Assembly: GCA_026936325.1 (NCBI GenBank)
Contig: JAPTHN010000007.1
Span: 20,113,974 to 20,177,973, forward strand
DNA from: Platynereis dumerilii
Taxonomy: Eukaryota; Annelida; Polychaeta; Phyllodocida; Nereididae
DNA length: 64,000 nucleotides
Direction: 5' to 3'
Shown in pieces: positions 46,900 through 58,640 of this stretch (position 1 is the first letter of the stretch; every line of letters begins with the position of its first letter). The translations under genes and the position numbers were made by a program. The notes beneath the pieces were generated by a model. It saw only the letters and a list, made by a program, of their open reading frames with translations. It did not search any database and had not been told where the DNA came from.

Positions 46900-47878
46900 T
46901 GTAGTAAACAGCATCTGTTCACTAGCAGACAGCTTTGGTCTATTTATAGCCAAGCAGTGTGACCTAATTAATGCCCTGCTGGTCAAGCCTCTTTGAGCAT
47001 GAGCAGTGCCAATTAGCAATCAACAATTTTCAAATCAGTGGGCTTTCAACTGCCAAAGGAACAACTTCTTCTCAAGGTTTAACTATTTAAAATGGTATGT
47101 AGAATTTATTTGTATTATCTAGCTATAGTTTACATGTATTTATATGGATTGTGAGTTTGTATGTATTTTTATCAAAATCTTTAATTGTTTGTGTATTGTT
47201 GTTTTACCTGCTAACTTTATAATCTCTATGTTTGACATCTACATTCCATTGATCAGCTGATTGCATGAAATTTCATTTTGATAGTAGCTCCATGCTAAAC
47301 CACATATTTATTGTTTATAGGGTAACATTTAAAGAATACCACAAGACCAATTCTCTTGGATCTGATGCAAGGGTTGCTACAGTTTGTAAGTAAATTATTG
47401 TGTTTGCATAACTTTGATATTAAGATGTTTATTGATTGACCTTTGGTGTATTTACATTGTGTTTATTTGATAAGATTTTAATGTTGTTGATTTTCTAACT
47501 ATTTGTACATTTAAGTCATTATGATACTTTTAAACTAATTCTATATTTAAGCATATTTATTCATAGCTTATTGTGTATTGCTAAGAGTTGACTTTTATAC
47601 CCAACACTTATTTATGATTGATTTACAAAGACTGTGTGGCAGCAAACCCTATAGATGTTTACTCATAATACATTAATATTAAGATAATTGATTTACATTA
47701 ATGTTAAGATAATTGATTTACTTGTCGGTTTTTAACATAGTATTTAAGGTGTTTCTTTGTATTAATTTTAGATTCACCGATCGTGATTGTGATAAAAATC
47801 TTGACTTGATGACGATTACGATGATCGCGTTGAATAAAGTGGCATTTTAAACTACCCTACTTGCGTCGGAATTCTATA
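46900..47878 (+). repeat. 5' LTR of the BEL/Pao element
   Basis: Starts TGTAGTAAACAGCATC and ends GTCGGAATTCTATA. Same length as the 3' copy and about 99.8 percent identical by eye. A polyadenylation-type AATAAA lies at 47833-47838 near its end. Confidence 0.93.
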
Positions 47879-47943
47879 GTGAATAAACTGCAACGTCAAT
47901 TGCCACTCAACAATTGCCACTCAACTACAACTACTGTTACATC

Positions 47944-49320
47944 ATGGCAGAAGCAGCCGAGTACAAGAAGCAGAGAAAAATATACAAAGGGTTAGTGACA
48001 AAACATGCAAAATCTTTGGCACAACACGTTGCTGAAGAAGATGTCGAGGCTCTAAATGATCGCATGAAGCGCCTGAAGGATGCGTTCAACAAATATGAAG
48101 AATTTCATGACAAGTACCACGCCACTTTAGATGATGAAGGTGAAGAAGCAAGCAGTGAGAAACATTTCTTTGAAGTTCAAGATAATTACATTGAAGCTGT
48201 CAAGGGTGCAAGAGGATGGCTGAGGACATTCTCTCCACCCAGGGATGTCAAGTTACTCCAAGGTGAGGTACCTGGTGCTGATGAACAATATCAATTTAAA
48301 TCTGCAGATTTTATGGCTATTGCTTGTTTGCCTCCTGTGAAAATTGATGAGTTTGATGGAGATATCTTAAAGTATCATCAGTTTATCAAACAATTTGATG
48401 AATGTGTAAGGCGTCTTGAAGATGACAACAGCAAGCTAACAAGACTTCTCCAATTCACATCAAAAGAAGCTCACAGAGCCATTGCTCCGTGTGTTCTGAT
48501 GGCCGATGGTTACACACGAGCACGAGAAATCCTGGCAGAGAGATATGGAGATGATTACTTGGTTGCACAAAGGCTTGTTAATAATATTCGAAAGGGAAAA
48601 TTGGTGAAAACTTCAACAGACTTGCGTGATCTGGCAGATGAAGCTAACAATTGCTACCAGACTCTGCTCGAGATTGACCGTGCGCAGGAAGTTGACAATC
48701 AAAATTGCATTGGTGATGTTGTGAAGCGACTACCAGATTACATACAAGATCGATGGATACGAAAAGTGATGAAGATGAAGAGTGACCAGCGCAGATATCC
48801 GTTGATGAAGGAGTTCGCTCAATTCCTCGTTCGGGAAGCTCAAGAGGCCAATGATCCGGTTTATGGTCGCTCGACGCTTGGGAATGCTGAAGAGAAGCCC
48901 AGATCGTCCAAGTCAAGTCCATCTTCTATAAACTTCTCGTCTGGTATTTCTGCTGATACTAATTATTTGAAGCCATGTCTACTTTGCAAGGAACATCATA
49001 AGTTATTTCAGTGTCAAGAATTTAGGGCTATGAAGCCCCAGGAACGTTTGAAATTTGTTTTGAATCACAACTTGTGTGAAAATTGTTTACTGTCTAACCA
49101 TTCTACTACCCATTGTAGAAAGCCTACTGTTTGTACTGTTCCCGGTTGTGGCAAGCGTCACACGAAGTTCATCCATGTGGATCCTCAGCCAAGAACGGAA
49201 GTGAGAAACAATGGACACGAAGAACGTGGCTCCGTAACCATGATCAACGCCAGTGCAAGTACTGAATGTAAGGTGAACATGCCTGTGGTATCAGTTAATG
49301 TGAATGACTGTTATGAAGCT
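47944..49320 (+). other. Gag-like part of the BEL/Pao element
   Basis: The likely start MAEAAEYKKQRKIYKGL is followed by a charged helical N-terminus. A DUF1759-type gag domain lies at about residues 130-290 (LPPVKIDEFDGDILKYHQF, then REILAERYGDDYLVAQRL). A cysteine/histidine-rich zinc-binding region is near the end (CLLCKEHHKLFQC, CENCLLSNHSTTHC, CTVPGCGKRH). This is the arrangement seen in BEL/Pao elements. Treated here as part of a transposon fossil, not a host gene. Confidence 0.88.
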
Positions 49321-49329
49321 TGTGCTTAA

Positions 49330-50350
49330 TTGGACACTGCATCTAGTAACAGCTTTTGTACTAGATCACTTGTTGATTCTTTGGGGATTGAAAAGTCTCG
49401 TGATGTGAAATATTCCCTCAATACTTTGAATGGTAAGAACTGTGTTGACTCTGTAGCTGTTGATTTAGAGCTTGCTTCCAAGGATGGAGCTGGACGTCTG
49501 CGGATGAAAAATGTGTATGTAGTAGACAATATTCCTGTTGTAACATCTGATCCAAAAATTCATGATTATAACCACTTCAAGGGAATTAATGTAGTGGCTG
49601 GTGGCCAAAAGACACAGCTGCTGATTGGACAAGACAATGCCGAGGCACTTGTGCCTCTGGAGGTTCGGAGAGGCAAGATAGGAGAACCCTTTGCGACTCG
49701 AACTCTGTTTGGGTGGAGCATCAATGGTCAGGGGAACCACGGTGATGGCGTGAGACAAGTTCAGACTCATTTTATCAGTGCACTTTCCGTGGATACAAGT
49801 ATTAACAGCCTACCTGCAAGAAATGAAGATGCTCCTATTTCTGAAGTCCTTGACAAGATCCCTAAAGTCTCCCGCACAGAAGATTCATAATCGGCTTCCC
49901 TTAAACAAGTCCAAGAGATTGGTCTTGTGAGTGATGGAAGCAAGGATGCTGCATGTTGTCCGAAATTTCAGTTTGATTTGTCGAAATGTGTTACCAATGA
50001 AGTTGATACCCACTTGACTATTTCTCATGATGAGAAAGCTGAAGACGTGAAGGATTTTAATGCGTTTTGCAATGTGATTGGAACCAAGTTGTATGATTTT
50101 AAATTGTCTGATGGTTGCACTGGCAATCAATGTGTTGAGCCATTGCCATTGGGCTCTTCGTGGAAAAGTCATCTGCATGAGGATTCTCCTGAAAATTGTT
50201 CCAACCGGTCATGCTTGGGAAGAGAAGTCGCATGGCTCCTGTGGTTGGATCGGCTGAGGTTCAAGACATCTCGCGAAGCACTGCCTCTTGATAAAGTGAA
50301 GACCGACGAATCCCTTCAAGACTTGCCATCATTTACAGATGAAGAATTGT
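49330..50350 (+). other. Protease-like and residual pol-side part of the BEL/Pao element
   Basis: Contains the aspartic protease-like signature (DTASSNSFC) and the following DUF1758-type region (LLIGQDNAEALVPLEV, TLFGWSINGQ) typical of BEL/Pao. The remainder to about 50350 has no recognisable catalytic pol domain. The element is incomplete here. Confidence 0.8.
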
Positions 50351-50585
50351 GATATGTTGTGCTGTAATAATTATGTGATTGATTTATTTATTTACTTACA
50401 ATTTTGTGGTTATTAGAAATTATGCATTTAAAAAAGAAGAAAAAGAAGTTATACATTTTTTAGATTATATTTATTGGATGTGTTTACAAAATGTAATTCA
50501 TTTGGTAGTTATTGTGTGTTCTGATTCGGTGGTAGGAATTTGATTGTATATGTATTTGAATCTTGGTAATTCAAATGAGGCGGAG

Positions 50586-51564
50586 TGTAGTAAACAGCAT
50601 CTGTTCACTAGCAGACAGCTTTGGTCTATTTATAGCCAAGCAGTGTGACCTAATTAATGCCCTGCTGGTCAAGCCTCTTTGAGCATGAGCAGTGCCAATT
50701 AGCAATCAACAATTTTCAAATCAGTGGGCTTTCAACTGCCAAAGGAACAACTTCTTCTCAAGGTTTAACTATTTAAAATGGTATGTAGAATTTATTTGTA
50801 TTATCTAGCTATAGTTTACATGTATTTATATGGATTGTGAGTTTGTATGTATTTTTATCAAAATCTTTAATTGTTTGTGTATTGTTGTTTTACCTGCTAA
50901 CTTTATAATCTCTATGTTTGACATCTACATTCCATTGATCAGCTGATTGCATGAAATTTCATTTTGATAGTAGCTCCATGCTAAACCACATATTTATTGT
51001 TTATAGGGTAACATTTAAAGAATACCACAAGACCAATTCTCTTGGATCTGATGCAAGGGTTGCTACAGTTTGTAAGTAAATTATTGTGTTTGCATAACTT
51101 TGATATTAAGATGTTTATTGATTGACCTTTGGTGTATTTACATTGTGTTTATTTGATAAGATTTTAATGTTGTTGATTTTCTAACTATTTGTACATTTAA
51201 GTCATTATGATACTTTTAAACTAATTCTATATTTAAGCATATTTATTCATAGCTTATTGTGTATTGCTAAGAGTTGACTTTTATACCCAACACTTATTTA
51301 TGATTGATTTACAAAGACTGTGTGGCAGCAAACCCTATAGATGTTTACTCATAATACATTAATATTAAGATAATTGATTTACATTAATGTTAAGATAATT
51401 GATTTACTTGTTGGTTTTTAACATAGTATTTAAGGTGTTTCTTTGTATTAATTTTAGATTCACCGATCGTAATTGTGATAAAAATCTTGACTTGATGACG
51501 ATTACGATGATCGCGTTGAATAAAGTGGCATTTTAAACTACCCTACTTGCGTCGGAATTCTATA
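50586..51564 (+). repeat. 3' LTR of the BEL/Pao element
   Basis: Matches 46900-47878 over its full 979 bp with two differences seen by eye, both transitions. It is followed by the target copy AAGGT and the resumed unit 7 arm (TATCATCAGATTTCC). Confidence 0.93.
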
Positions 51565-52693
51565 AAGGTTATCATCAGATTTCCAGCAAGCAATCTGTCT
51601 TCACAAAAGCCTTGAGGGATGGTGTGACTGAACTTCCTTTCAATTCAAGAAACCAGGGAGAGTGCTTCCATCCACATCTAGGTCAGTCCATTATTGGTGT
51701 TATGTGTTAGGGAGAGATGCTGATAGGTTTCCTATACTTTCCTATATTGAAAAACGATAAGTGGAAAAAACATTGTAAAGACATCCTTCAACTTGCATTG
51801 TCAAAGATTTGACGACAATATTCAGCAAGTCCTCACCTATTGGTGACTATATTGTAACTATTACTGCCTGAGTCAGCATCAGAACTGGTTCAGAATCAGT
51901 GCTTCATTCTGACCTAGGCAATAATTTCTCTTCACATTTATGTAAAGCCACAATATATGAATACAAGGACTATGTATGTATACATGAAAGTTTAAAAAAA
52001 ATGAGAGTGTTTACCAGATATGAATTCATAACACTAACTTAACAAAATTAAGGATTGCAAGTGAGTGGAAACTTTAGGCATTGGATGTACATGTACAAAG
52101 AAGTAAAATTAAAATCCAATATATTTTAGTTCTATTGGGCATTTTTAAATTATGTGTTCAAATATATGCTTATTTCCTTTTGACAAAAAATCTTCTGGGT
52201 GTGTCTGTCTTGTGACTCAATTTTGACATATATATTCTGTGCTTTGGGAAATAGTCACAGCATACATGTTCAGTGTTTCTATGCCCAAAAGATATATATC
52301 ACGGCTCAAAAAGTATCTGCAAAAGAGTATAATGCTTGAATTTCATCTTCCGGTCTTTTCATACCTATGAAAGACTACATGATTTGTTCAAGCATAATCT
52401 TTTCTAATACCTAAATCAATCATATCCTGTTGTGGCTTTTTGTGAATGGCAGTAAATCCTTTGTGTCTGTGGTACAGACAATGAATAAAACTGAAATTCG
52501 TCAGAATCTTTATAATGAATTTACTGCAAGACATTCAGATTCTCTTCGAAACTATACCCTATTTACAAGATATTAGTATTTACAAGATAGGCCTATTGTC
52601 AGTCAACTTCATCTTTGTTTTTGTTTTAGTACCTTGTTTCATTTGGACTTTTGTACAGCAGCTTCATTTTCCAGCATGGACAGGTAAGTCTAT

Positions 52694-52821
52694 GACAGGA
52701 TCCATCAACAGATGGACATAGCACCCTCTGTAACCTTGACTTAACTTTTATTCTTTCACATGAATATAACGTAAGTCTCAGTTACAGAGGGTGCTATGCC
52801 CATCTGCTTATGGACCCTGTC
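52694..52821. repeat. Inverted repeat with ~41-bp arms
   Basis: The left arm 52694-52734 (starting GACAGGATCCATCAACAG) pairs with the right arm 52781-52821 (ending TATGGACCCTGTC) across a 46-bp loop, with only a few mismatches. The corresponding place in unit 5 (29230-29275) has only the right-arm sequence. Confidence 0.85.
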
Positions 52822-52869
52822 ATTTAAAGGGAACATAATTGATTTGCAAAGTCTTAGCCCCAGGAAGTT

Positions 52870-52923
52870 GTGGACAGGACTTACAGGGGTAAACACATGT
52901 TTACCCCTGTAAGTCCTGTCCAC
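52870..52923. repeat. 54-bp near-perfect palindrome
   Basis: Arms of 26 bases (GTGGACAGGACTTACAGGGG then TAAACA, and the exact reverse complement) are separated by CA. No such palindrome is present at the matching place in units 5 and 6 (29310-29360, 41560-41610). Confidence 0.93.
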
Positions 52924-54059
52924 TTAGTTACACCAATTAGAAACTTATATGAGTGTATGGAATAATTTGTCATGTTCTATCTCGTGGTGTGTAAAAAAAT
53001 TTCTTTACTGAGTAGTTTAGGAGTAAAGTTCAGATAGTTTCTCACAGATAAAGAGAAGCTTGTGAATGGACTGACACAGATATATGGGTGATAGAAGTCC
53101 CATCAAAATTCCAGATGTAAGATAATATAGTACGCTGTATCTGGTTTCTTGAAATTGAAAGACGGCTCAGACTCTTGTTCTCACCGCCCCTCAAAGCTTT
53201 TATAAAGACAGATTAGTTGACTGTGAAGTCCACGATTCAACGTGTGACAGTCATCTCAATCAAAAGCATGCCCTGGTAATGTAATCAGTATTTGAATGTG
53301 CTGGCTGTCAAAAAGAAAACCCCATGCAATATATGCATTCATGAAAACACCTTCATAATATCCACCCAGATTGCCATTAAGCATCACCAAGGGAATGAAG
53401 TTATCTGTAATCCAGAAGCCTTTTGAGCCTGAAAATATTACCAATTCCATTTAACCGGATTAATTTTTCGATTTTATCATCCTAACCTATAGAATCAGGC
53501 CATCATACCCTAATAGACAGAGGTTCATAATAAAGCCACATTTTTCTGCAGTCATTTGGAGTAGATTAGGAACATCTTTTACCAGATGACAATAGCTACT
53601 TAACTGCTTGCTCCTCAGATTTTTATGATATGAGCTTGAGGAATAGGGTATTTCAGATCACAAACAAGACATCAAAATTACCTGGCTAATGTAATTGGTA
53701 ATATTTTCTGGCTCAGAAGGCTTCCGGATTACATTTACCTTCATTCCCTTTTTGGTGCTTAATGGCAACCTGAGTGTTTCATAGATCGCCTTGGGGTTTT
53801 CTTATTGACGACGAACACATTCAAATACTGATAACATGACTTGGCCATGCTCTTGAATGAGAAGACTGTCACACCTTGAATGGTGGGCTTCATAGTCAGT
53901 CTGCCTTAGGTGAGACTGAGAGTCTGAACTGCCTTTTAATTTCAAGAAACCAGATACGGTGAACTAGATTATCTTACATCTGGAATTTTGATGGGATTTC
54001 TATCACCCATATATCTGTGTCAGTCCATTCACAAGTTTTTCCGTATCTGAGAGCAACCA

Positions 54060-54755
54060 TCTGACTTTATGAGAGTACTATGCCTATTTCCACTCTAAAG
54101 TAAAATATGGGATACAGTTATATGGAACTGCAAACAAGGCTTCATTGAATAAAATCCAGGTACTTCAGAACAGAATAATAAAAATCTTATTCGGGCTTGA
54201 CTTTTACACCCCCACTAATTTTATATTGAAAAAGTATCATTTAACCACAATAAAGGACTTATACAATATTTCAACTGCTCAATTTATCCATAAACATCAA
54301 TCAAAGTTACTCCCTAAAGTGTTTAGAAATTATTTCCATCCAGTATCTCACACAGTTGCAAGAATGACAAGACAATCTAACACACTTAGCATAAATAGAG
54401 TAAATACAGAACAAGCCAAGAAAATGACCCAGTATGCAGGTGCAACATTATGGAATGAAATAAATAAAAGCTTAAGTCAAGATCTTTCAAAACTTTCTGT
54501 TCCTATATTCAAAAGAACAATAAAAACTTACTACATCTGCAAATATTAACTGATACATCAAAAATATTGCTGTCGGACAATGGTTGTAATCTCAAATTTT
54601 AAATTCCAATTAATTATAATACTACGATATTAATATTTCTATATACCTCGGTACAGGGCTCCAGCCCGATAAGCAATATGCTTCTCTGGAGCCCTTAAGC
54701 AATATGCTAAAATAAACATACATAACATAACATAATTACGCCAAAATAACAGCAT
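54060..54755 (+). mobile_element. LINE C, 3' fragment
   Basis: The last part of a non-LTR retrotransposon. It carries the C-terminal region after the RT core, an untranslated stretch with GGGCTCCAGCCCGATAAGC, and a 3' end of ACATA tandem units (54712-54736). It is inserted between L5 and C of the inverted unit 7 arm, which are continuous in unit 4 (23320-23400). It is less than 1 kb long and dead. Confidence 0.75.
54145..54549 (+). pseudogene. LINE C RT C-terminal remnant
   Basis: A 134-codon frame beginning at an internal Met: NKIQVLQNRIIKILFGLDFY, then FIHKHQSKLLPKVFRNYF and AGATLWNEINKSL. This layout (IQxLQNRxIK, later a WNxL-type end) matches the C-terminal region of CR1/jockey-group reverse transcriptases. 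Upstream DNA reads QLYGTANKAS in frame without reaching the catalytic core. Not a host gene. Confidence 0.75.
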
Positions 54756-55924
54756 GAAGAGCCGGGTTTTTTTTTCTTGCCAAGGGAGAGAAAATGACAA
54801 ACTATTCCATCCAACCTGTCTCATAATGAAATTGTCTTTTTGACAAGATAATGGGCTTACTGAGCAGCCCAGGTCCTTAGGAATCTCATTCCTTCCATTT
54901 GTTCTGGCTGAGTGGAAGGGTTCTTTGGCTCTTGACTAATAATCTATGATCAACAACTACCTTCAAATTCTGAAATTTGTAAAGTCCAATACCTCGTCAA
55001 AATGTTTTCACATAGGTTAACATTATGGACTACCCTACATAATTGCTGTTCATCATACAATAGTGTTTACCCCAAAATTTGTGCTTGCAACTACCTGGGG
55101 CTAAGGCCTTGCAAAACCCATTATGTCCACTTTAAATGACAGGGTCCATTAGCAGATGAACATAGCACTATCCACAACCTGTACAAAACTGTCCATGCTG
55201 TAATTCAAAAATAAAGCTAAGTATAGTAAAACAAAACAAAGATAAGGCTAGCTGATTATACCTTGTAAATTGAGGAGTTAGGTTACAATCTTAAGATGCG
55301 GATGCAAAACAGTTTCATTACATTGCTACTGCTGTGTATGCCACTAATTATCGTTTATCACTATTCACAAATCTTCACTAAGCGACTACGTAAGATTGAT
55401 CTGGTCTTATGTGAAGATTTGAAAAGAAAAGTCATCACAGTGTTCCCATTTATTATGCAAACTTGCTCATTCTTGATATCTTCAAAATAGAAAACAGTTA
55501 CTATTTGGATGTAATTTGCACATAATGATGTATTTGCAATGTAACCATGCAATATATCCCGTAAATTGTGTCCAAATCTGTTGCTTCAATGGACAGTTAT
55601 GCTATACAGTAGTCAGGTTTTGGCATGTTCTCAATCATAATCCAATTTCGTTGGAAAAAAACATTTTTTATCTTCTTTGGGAAAGCATCTTTCATCTACC
55701 AAACTGATTTTAAAATGCCATGTACATTTGCCTTATAGGTTATATAACATTGAATGGTTAATTCAAACACTGATGCTTTGACTTCTGCAGAAAGTAATAG
55801 TCACCAAAGAGTCAAGACTCGTTGGTTATGGGAGTCATACTTTTTTCAATACAAGTTGTAAAAAAAAGCTAGTCGCTACAATAAAGTTATCATCATTTCA
55901 GTGTAGGAAAGTATAGGAAACCTG

Positions 55925-56110
55925 CTAGTATGTCTCCTTATACATTACACCATTAATGGACCGACACAGACGCAAATAGAAGTGCCCTATCGAATTCTTG
56001 ATGCAACAAAATCTTGTGGTCTCCATCTGGTTTCTTGAATTGAAAGGAGGTTCAGTCACACCATCCCTCAAGGCTCTTGTGAAGACAGATTGCTTGCCTG
56101 AAGCTAGATA
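55925..56110 (-). other. Exon-like block K, minus copy in unit 7
   Basis: On the minus strand the frame from 56110 to the stop at 55925-55927 reads KQSVFTRALRDGVTEPPFNS, METTRFCCIKNSIGHFYLRL and SINGVMY over 61 codons without interruption. It is preceded by GGATTTGCAG, a plausible splice acceptor. This is the most intact minus-strand copy. No start codon or partner exons can be fixed by eye. Confidence 0.35.
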
Positions 56111-56261
56111 CCTGCAAATCCGACAATCGTAAGAGAGCCTTCATCAGATAGAGCAATCAGCAGCACTGTGTATGAAAAGGAGCCATGTGTAGAATCTAAG
56201 CTTTCGTTCTTGCACAATGGTTTAGATTCCATGAGTTTTTCAATTCAATCCTTTGTATGGG

Positions 56262-56480
56262 TCCTCAAATGGGACTGAGATATACACAAATAATTAGCAA
56301 CAATGATGCAATGAAAAAATACAGGAAAACACAAAAGGAAATGACAAAGAAAAGGGTGGATCGCATCCTGCAATTTTAAAGCATATATTAGTCATTTAAG
56401 ATGTAATAGCCCCTCATGGAAACGGGGCGACCTTGACTGAAAGGGTCAGATAAGTGGAGTAAACTGAACATACAGCTAAT
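56262..56480 (-). repeat. Module A, inverted copy
   Basis: In reverse complement it reads TTATCTGACCCTTTCAGTC, GTTTCCATGAGGGGCTATTA and AAATGACTAAT, matching module A of units 2 to 4. It ends with CAGTCCCATTTGAGG (reverse sense of 56266-56280). Its orientation is opposite to all other copies, so the array polarity flips here. Confidence 0.8.
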
Positions 56481-58640
56481 ATTCCATCTTGTAAGCAGCC
56501 ACCCAGTCTTCAAAGCTTTTCGGATTTGTATGCACTAAGTGGCTGACCTTATTTTGTGATTTCAAGCAGTCTGGTGAAAATGAAAACTGCATGCTGCTGC
56601 CACCTGGCACAAAAGTTGATTTTGTATGCTACATCATTGCTGTCTTAAGAAATAGTTCCAATTTCATTGCACATTCACAAAATTTCTATTCAACATTGAT
56701 GTATACCAGAGTCAGACTCGGCAATAACATTCTCTAAGGAGGTAGGCAAGGCCATCAGCACACTCAGAAACAGCCCCGGTGTCTTCCAGACAAAATTGTG
56801 TGTGTTCCTCTGATCGAAATGATGTAGACGCTCGCAGGAGCTCGCGGAATAGCACACTAATCACTAGGTGGCAACACAAGACAGCATATCTTTGATCTGC
56901 GGCAATGCAAGAGCAGTCCACTTGTAGACAGGATTTCAATTGTGTCAATTACAACCTTACACAAGTTAATAGTTTGTTTATTGACACCAATGCTGATTGG
57001 TATATTATTAACATCGGAGGGCCACTTTGAATTTGAATTTGAAGTTGTTTGCCAAAAGCTTTTATACCTCATTATGGTAACTTCCCCACATACTTATCTT
57101 GCTGATCATCAATTCTAAACCATTCATGAAACACATTGCCCGATTACCAAGGCTACCAAACTGAAGGCTTCTGAAATCACGACCTTCATCAAACAAAGAT
57201 TGAATGCCTATTCAGCACCTTAATGAAAGGCTTTAAAATATTTGCAAAGGAAAACAAACACTTTTCAAATCCTGCCTTTTACATTTTTGGAAGGTCAAAT
57301 ATTGTTCCTAAGATTCATTCACAATCAGAGAAAGAAAACCGTGCTTTAATAATGTGATTCTAAAAAAATGCAAAATTAATAATAGAACTGGCATGAATGT
57401 TTTGACATTGATCATTTAAAAGGACCAGGCAGATAGGAAATGAAGATAGACGTAATCAAAACCTGCCAGCCAGGTGAAAGAAAATTATGCAGTTTTGTTT
57501 TCATTAGTGATTCAAGCAATATTCCTGTTTTGTAACGTGAAAAAAAAGAAAGAAGCCAAATTTGATATAAAAACATTCTTTCCCACATGCAAATGTTTTG
57601 CTGCACAAATGGTGTGATGAGCTTATAATCTACCTGGAGCTCCACTTTAAACCAGACTTATTATTTATTGGGGAAACACCTGAATAAGTATGTGTAATTT
57701 AAAGTATTAAGCCTATTATCATCATACCCTTAATCCATGGATGCTTTACGCCACTCCTCACAAACTACTCAATGCCCACAACTAAAAATTTGCAAGCGAC
57801 ACTATTTCTTGTCTTACAACAACCATAAGTGGGTGTGGTTTCTCAAACTGTTCATATTATACCACTGCACCTATTAATCATTTATGCATGACTATCAATA
57901 CCTATCAAATATAATAGAAGTTGTGTTTTCCCTGGACTCCAATGGAGGGAGGGAGGGGCCACAGTCTTGAAACACTCGCCCGTGTCTGTAGTAAATAGTC
58001 AATTACTTGGTTTGAAAGTTCTGTAAAATGTCTCCTATTTCATCTCACTGTTTTATCTCAAGGTCTCCCTCCTGCATGCCATGTTTCTCAAGTCATCACA
58101 TGTATACCTAAACGTCACTCTATCACTGCCATTCTTACTCTCACCATGCAAATTCTCATGGGTACTATGCTAGTATTTCAAGTAAGCCGTAACTTACCAA
58201 TTTTATTTTGAGAAAGCTAATCAATGGCTCTGAGTCTGATACAACATTTCGAATTAGATATCATACCTGACATTTGATTACAATAGATTATATTATACAT
58301 GAATGTAACATTTTGGTTGCTCCAGATTTCCAAGAGAGAATAATACTATGATATAGTAAAGATATTATACTTATTGGGGTTATTTGTTTTATTGGAATTA
58401 TTGGAAAAGTTGCCTTGCCGTAATTACATAATGATTAATACCATTCGACACCTCAGCCAGTATTTCAGGGAAATAATTCCACATTATTTGTTGTCAAGTT
58501 ATTCTCTCATTTTAGACTGTCTCATGGTGTGAGCCAGACATTCAGATCAGGAATACTTGTTTATCATATATTCCCTCTCCCGTGGTGAACAACCTTTACA
58601 TGTACAGACAAAAGACGGCCCTTCATTTATTTGATTCCAT
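56480..58640. other. Diverged array remnant, no gene recognised
   Basis: The part at 57140-57350 is the reverse complement of 24380-24560 and 43800-43990 (for example CTTCTGAAATCACGACC). The rest, especially 57410-58640, shows no match I can support and only short frames. No RNA gene or transposon ends were seen. Confidence 0.5.

Larger units (their letters stand above)
46900..51564 (+). mobile_element. BEL/Pao LTR retrotransposon, young, incomplete
   Basis: Two long terminal repeats of 979 bp (46900-47878 and 50586-51564) enclose a 2.7-kb internal region, with a 5-bp target duplication AAGGT on each side (46895-46899, 51565-51569). By eye the LTRs differ at only two positions, so the insertion is very recent. 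The internal part has gag-like and protease-like regions of the BEL/Pao type. I recognise no reverse transcriptase, RNase H or integrase, so the copy is incomplete and non-autonomous, with a few interruptions in what remains. A purine-rich GAGGCGGAG precedes the 3' LTR. Unit 6 shows the uninterrupted target (GTTGAAGGTTATC, near 40706). Confidence 0.93.
51570..53500 (+). repeat. Unit 7 plus arm right of the LTR element
   Basis: Resumes block K (51580-51730) and continues co-linearly with 40930-42400, with extra divergence. It contains two local palindromes (52694-52821, 52870-52923), the L5 block (53050-53220) and a block H copy (53220-53460). The short frames in this stretch carry no recognisable domain. 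Confidence 0.65.
53690..56170 (-). repeat. Inverted arm of unit 7
   Basis: Reverse-sense copies of blocks H (53690-53900), L5 (53910-54040), C (54770-54855) and the CTGGGGCTAAGGC block (55090-55102), and block K (55905-56130). It is interrupted by LINE C. The stretch 55260-55740 holds short frames on both strands with no recognisable motif. Confidence 0.65.
44375..56480 (+). repeat. Array unit 7 (palindromic)
   Basis: Module A (44375-44600), block S (45660-46010), block E (46370-46430), plus arm (46860-46899 resuming at 51565 and running to 53500), centre near 53.6 kb, and inverted arm (53690-56170). It is interrupted by an insert at 44.65-45.40 kb, the BEL/Pao element and LINE C. Net length is about 6 kb. 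It ends with an inverted copy of module A. Confidence 0.75.

Noticed and set aside
47300-47800. Splice-like strings (GTAAGT and TTTTAG) within the LTR.
   Set aside because: Such short strings are expected by chance in AT-rich DNA, and no spliced leader is known to me for this family.
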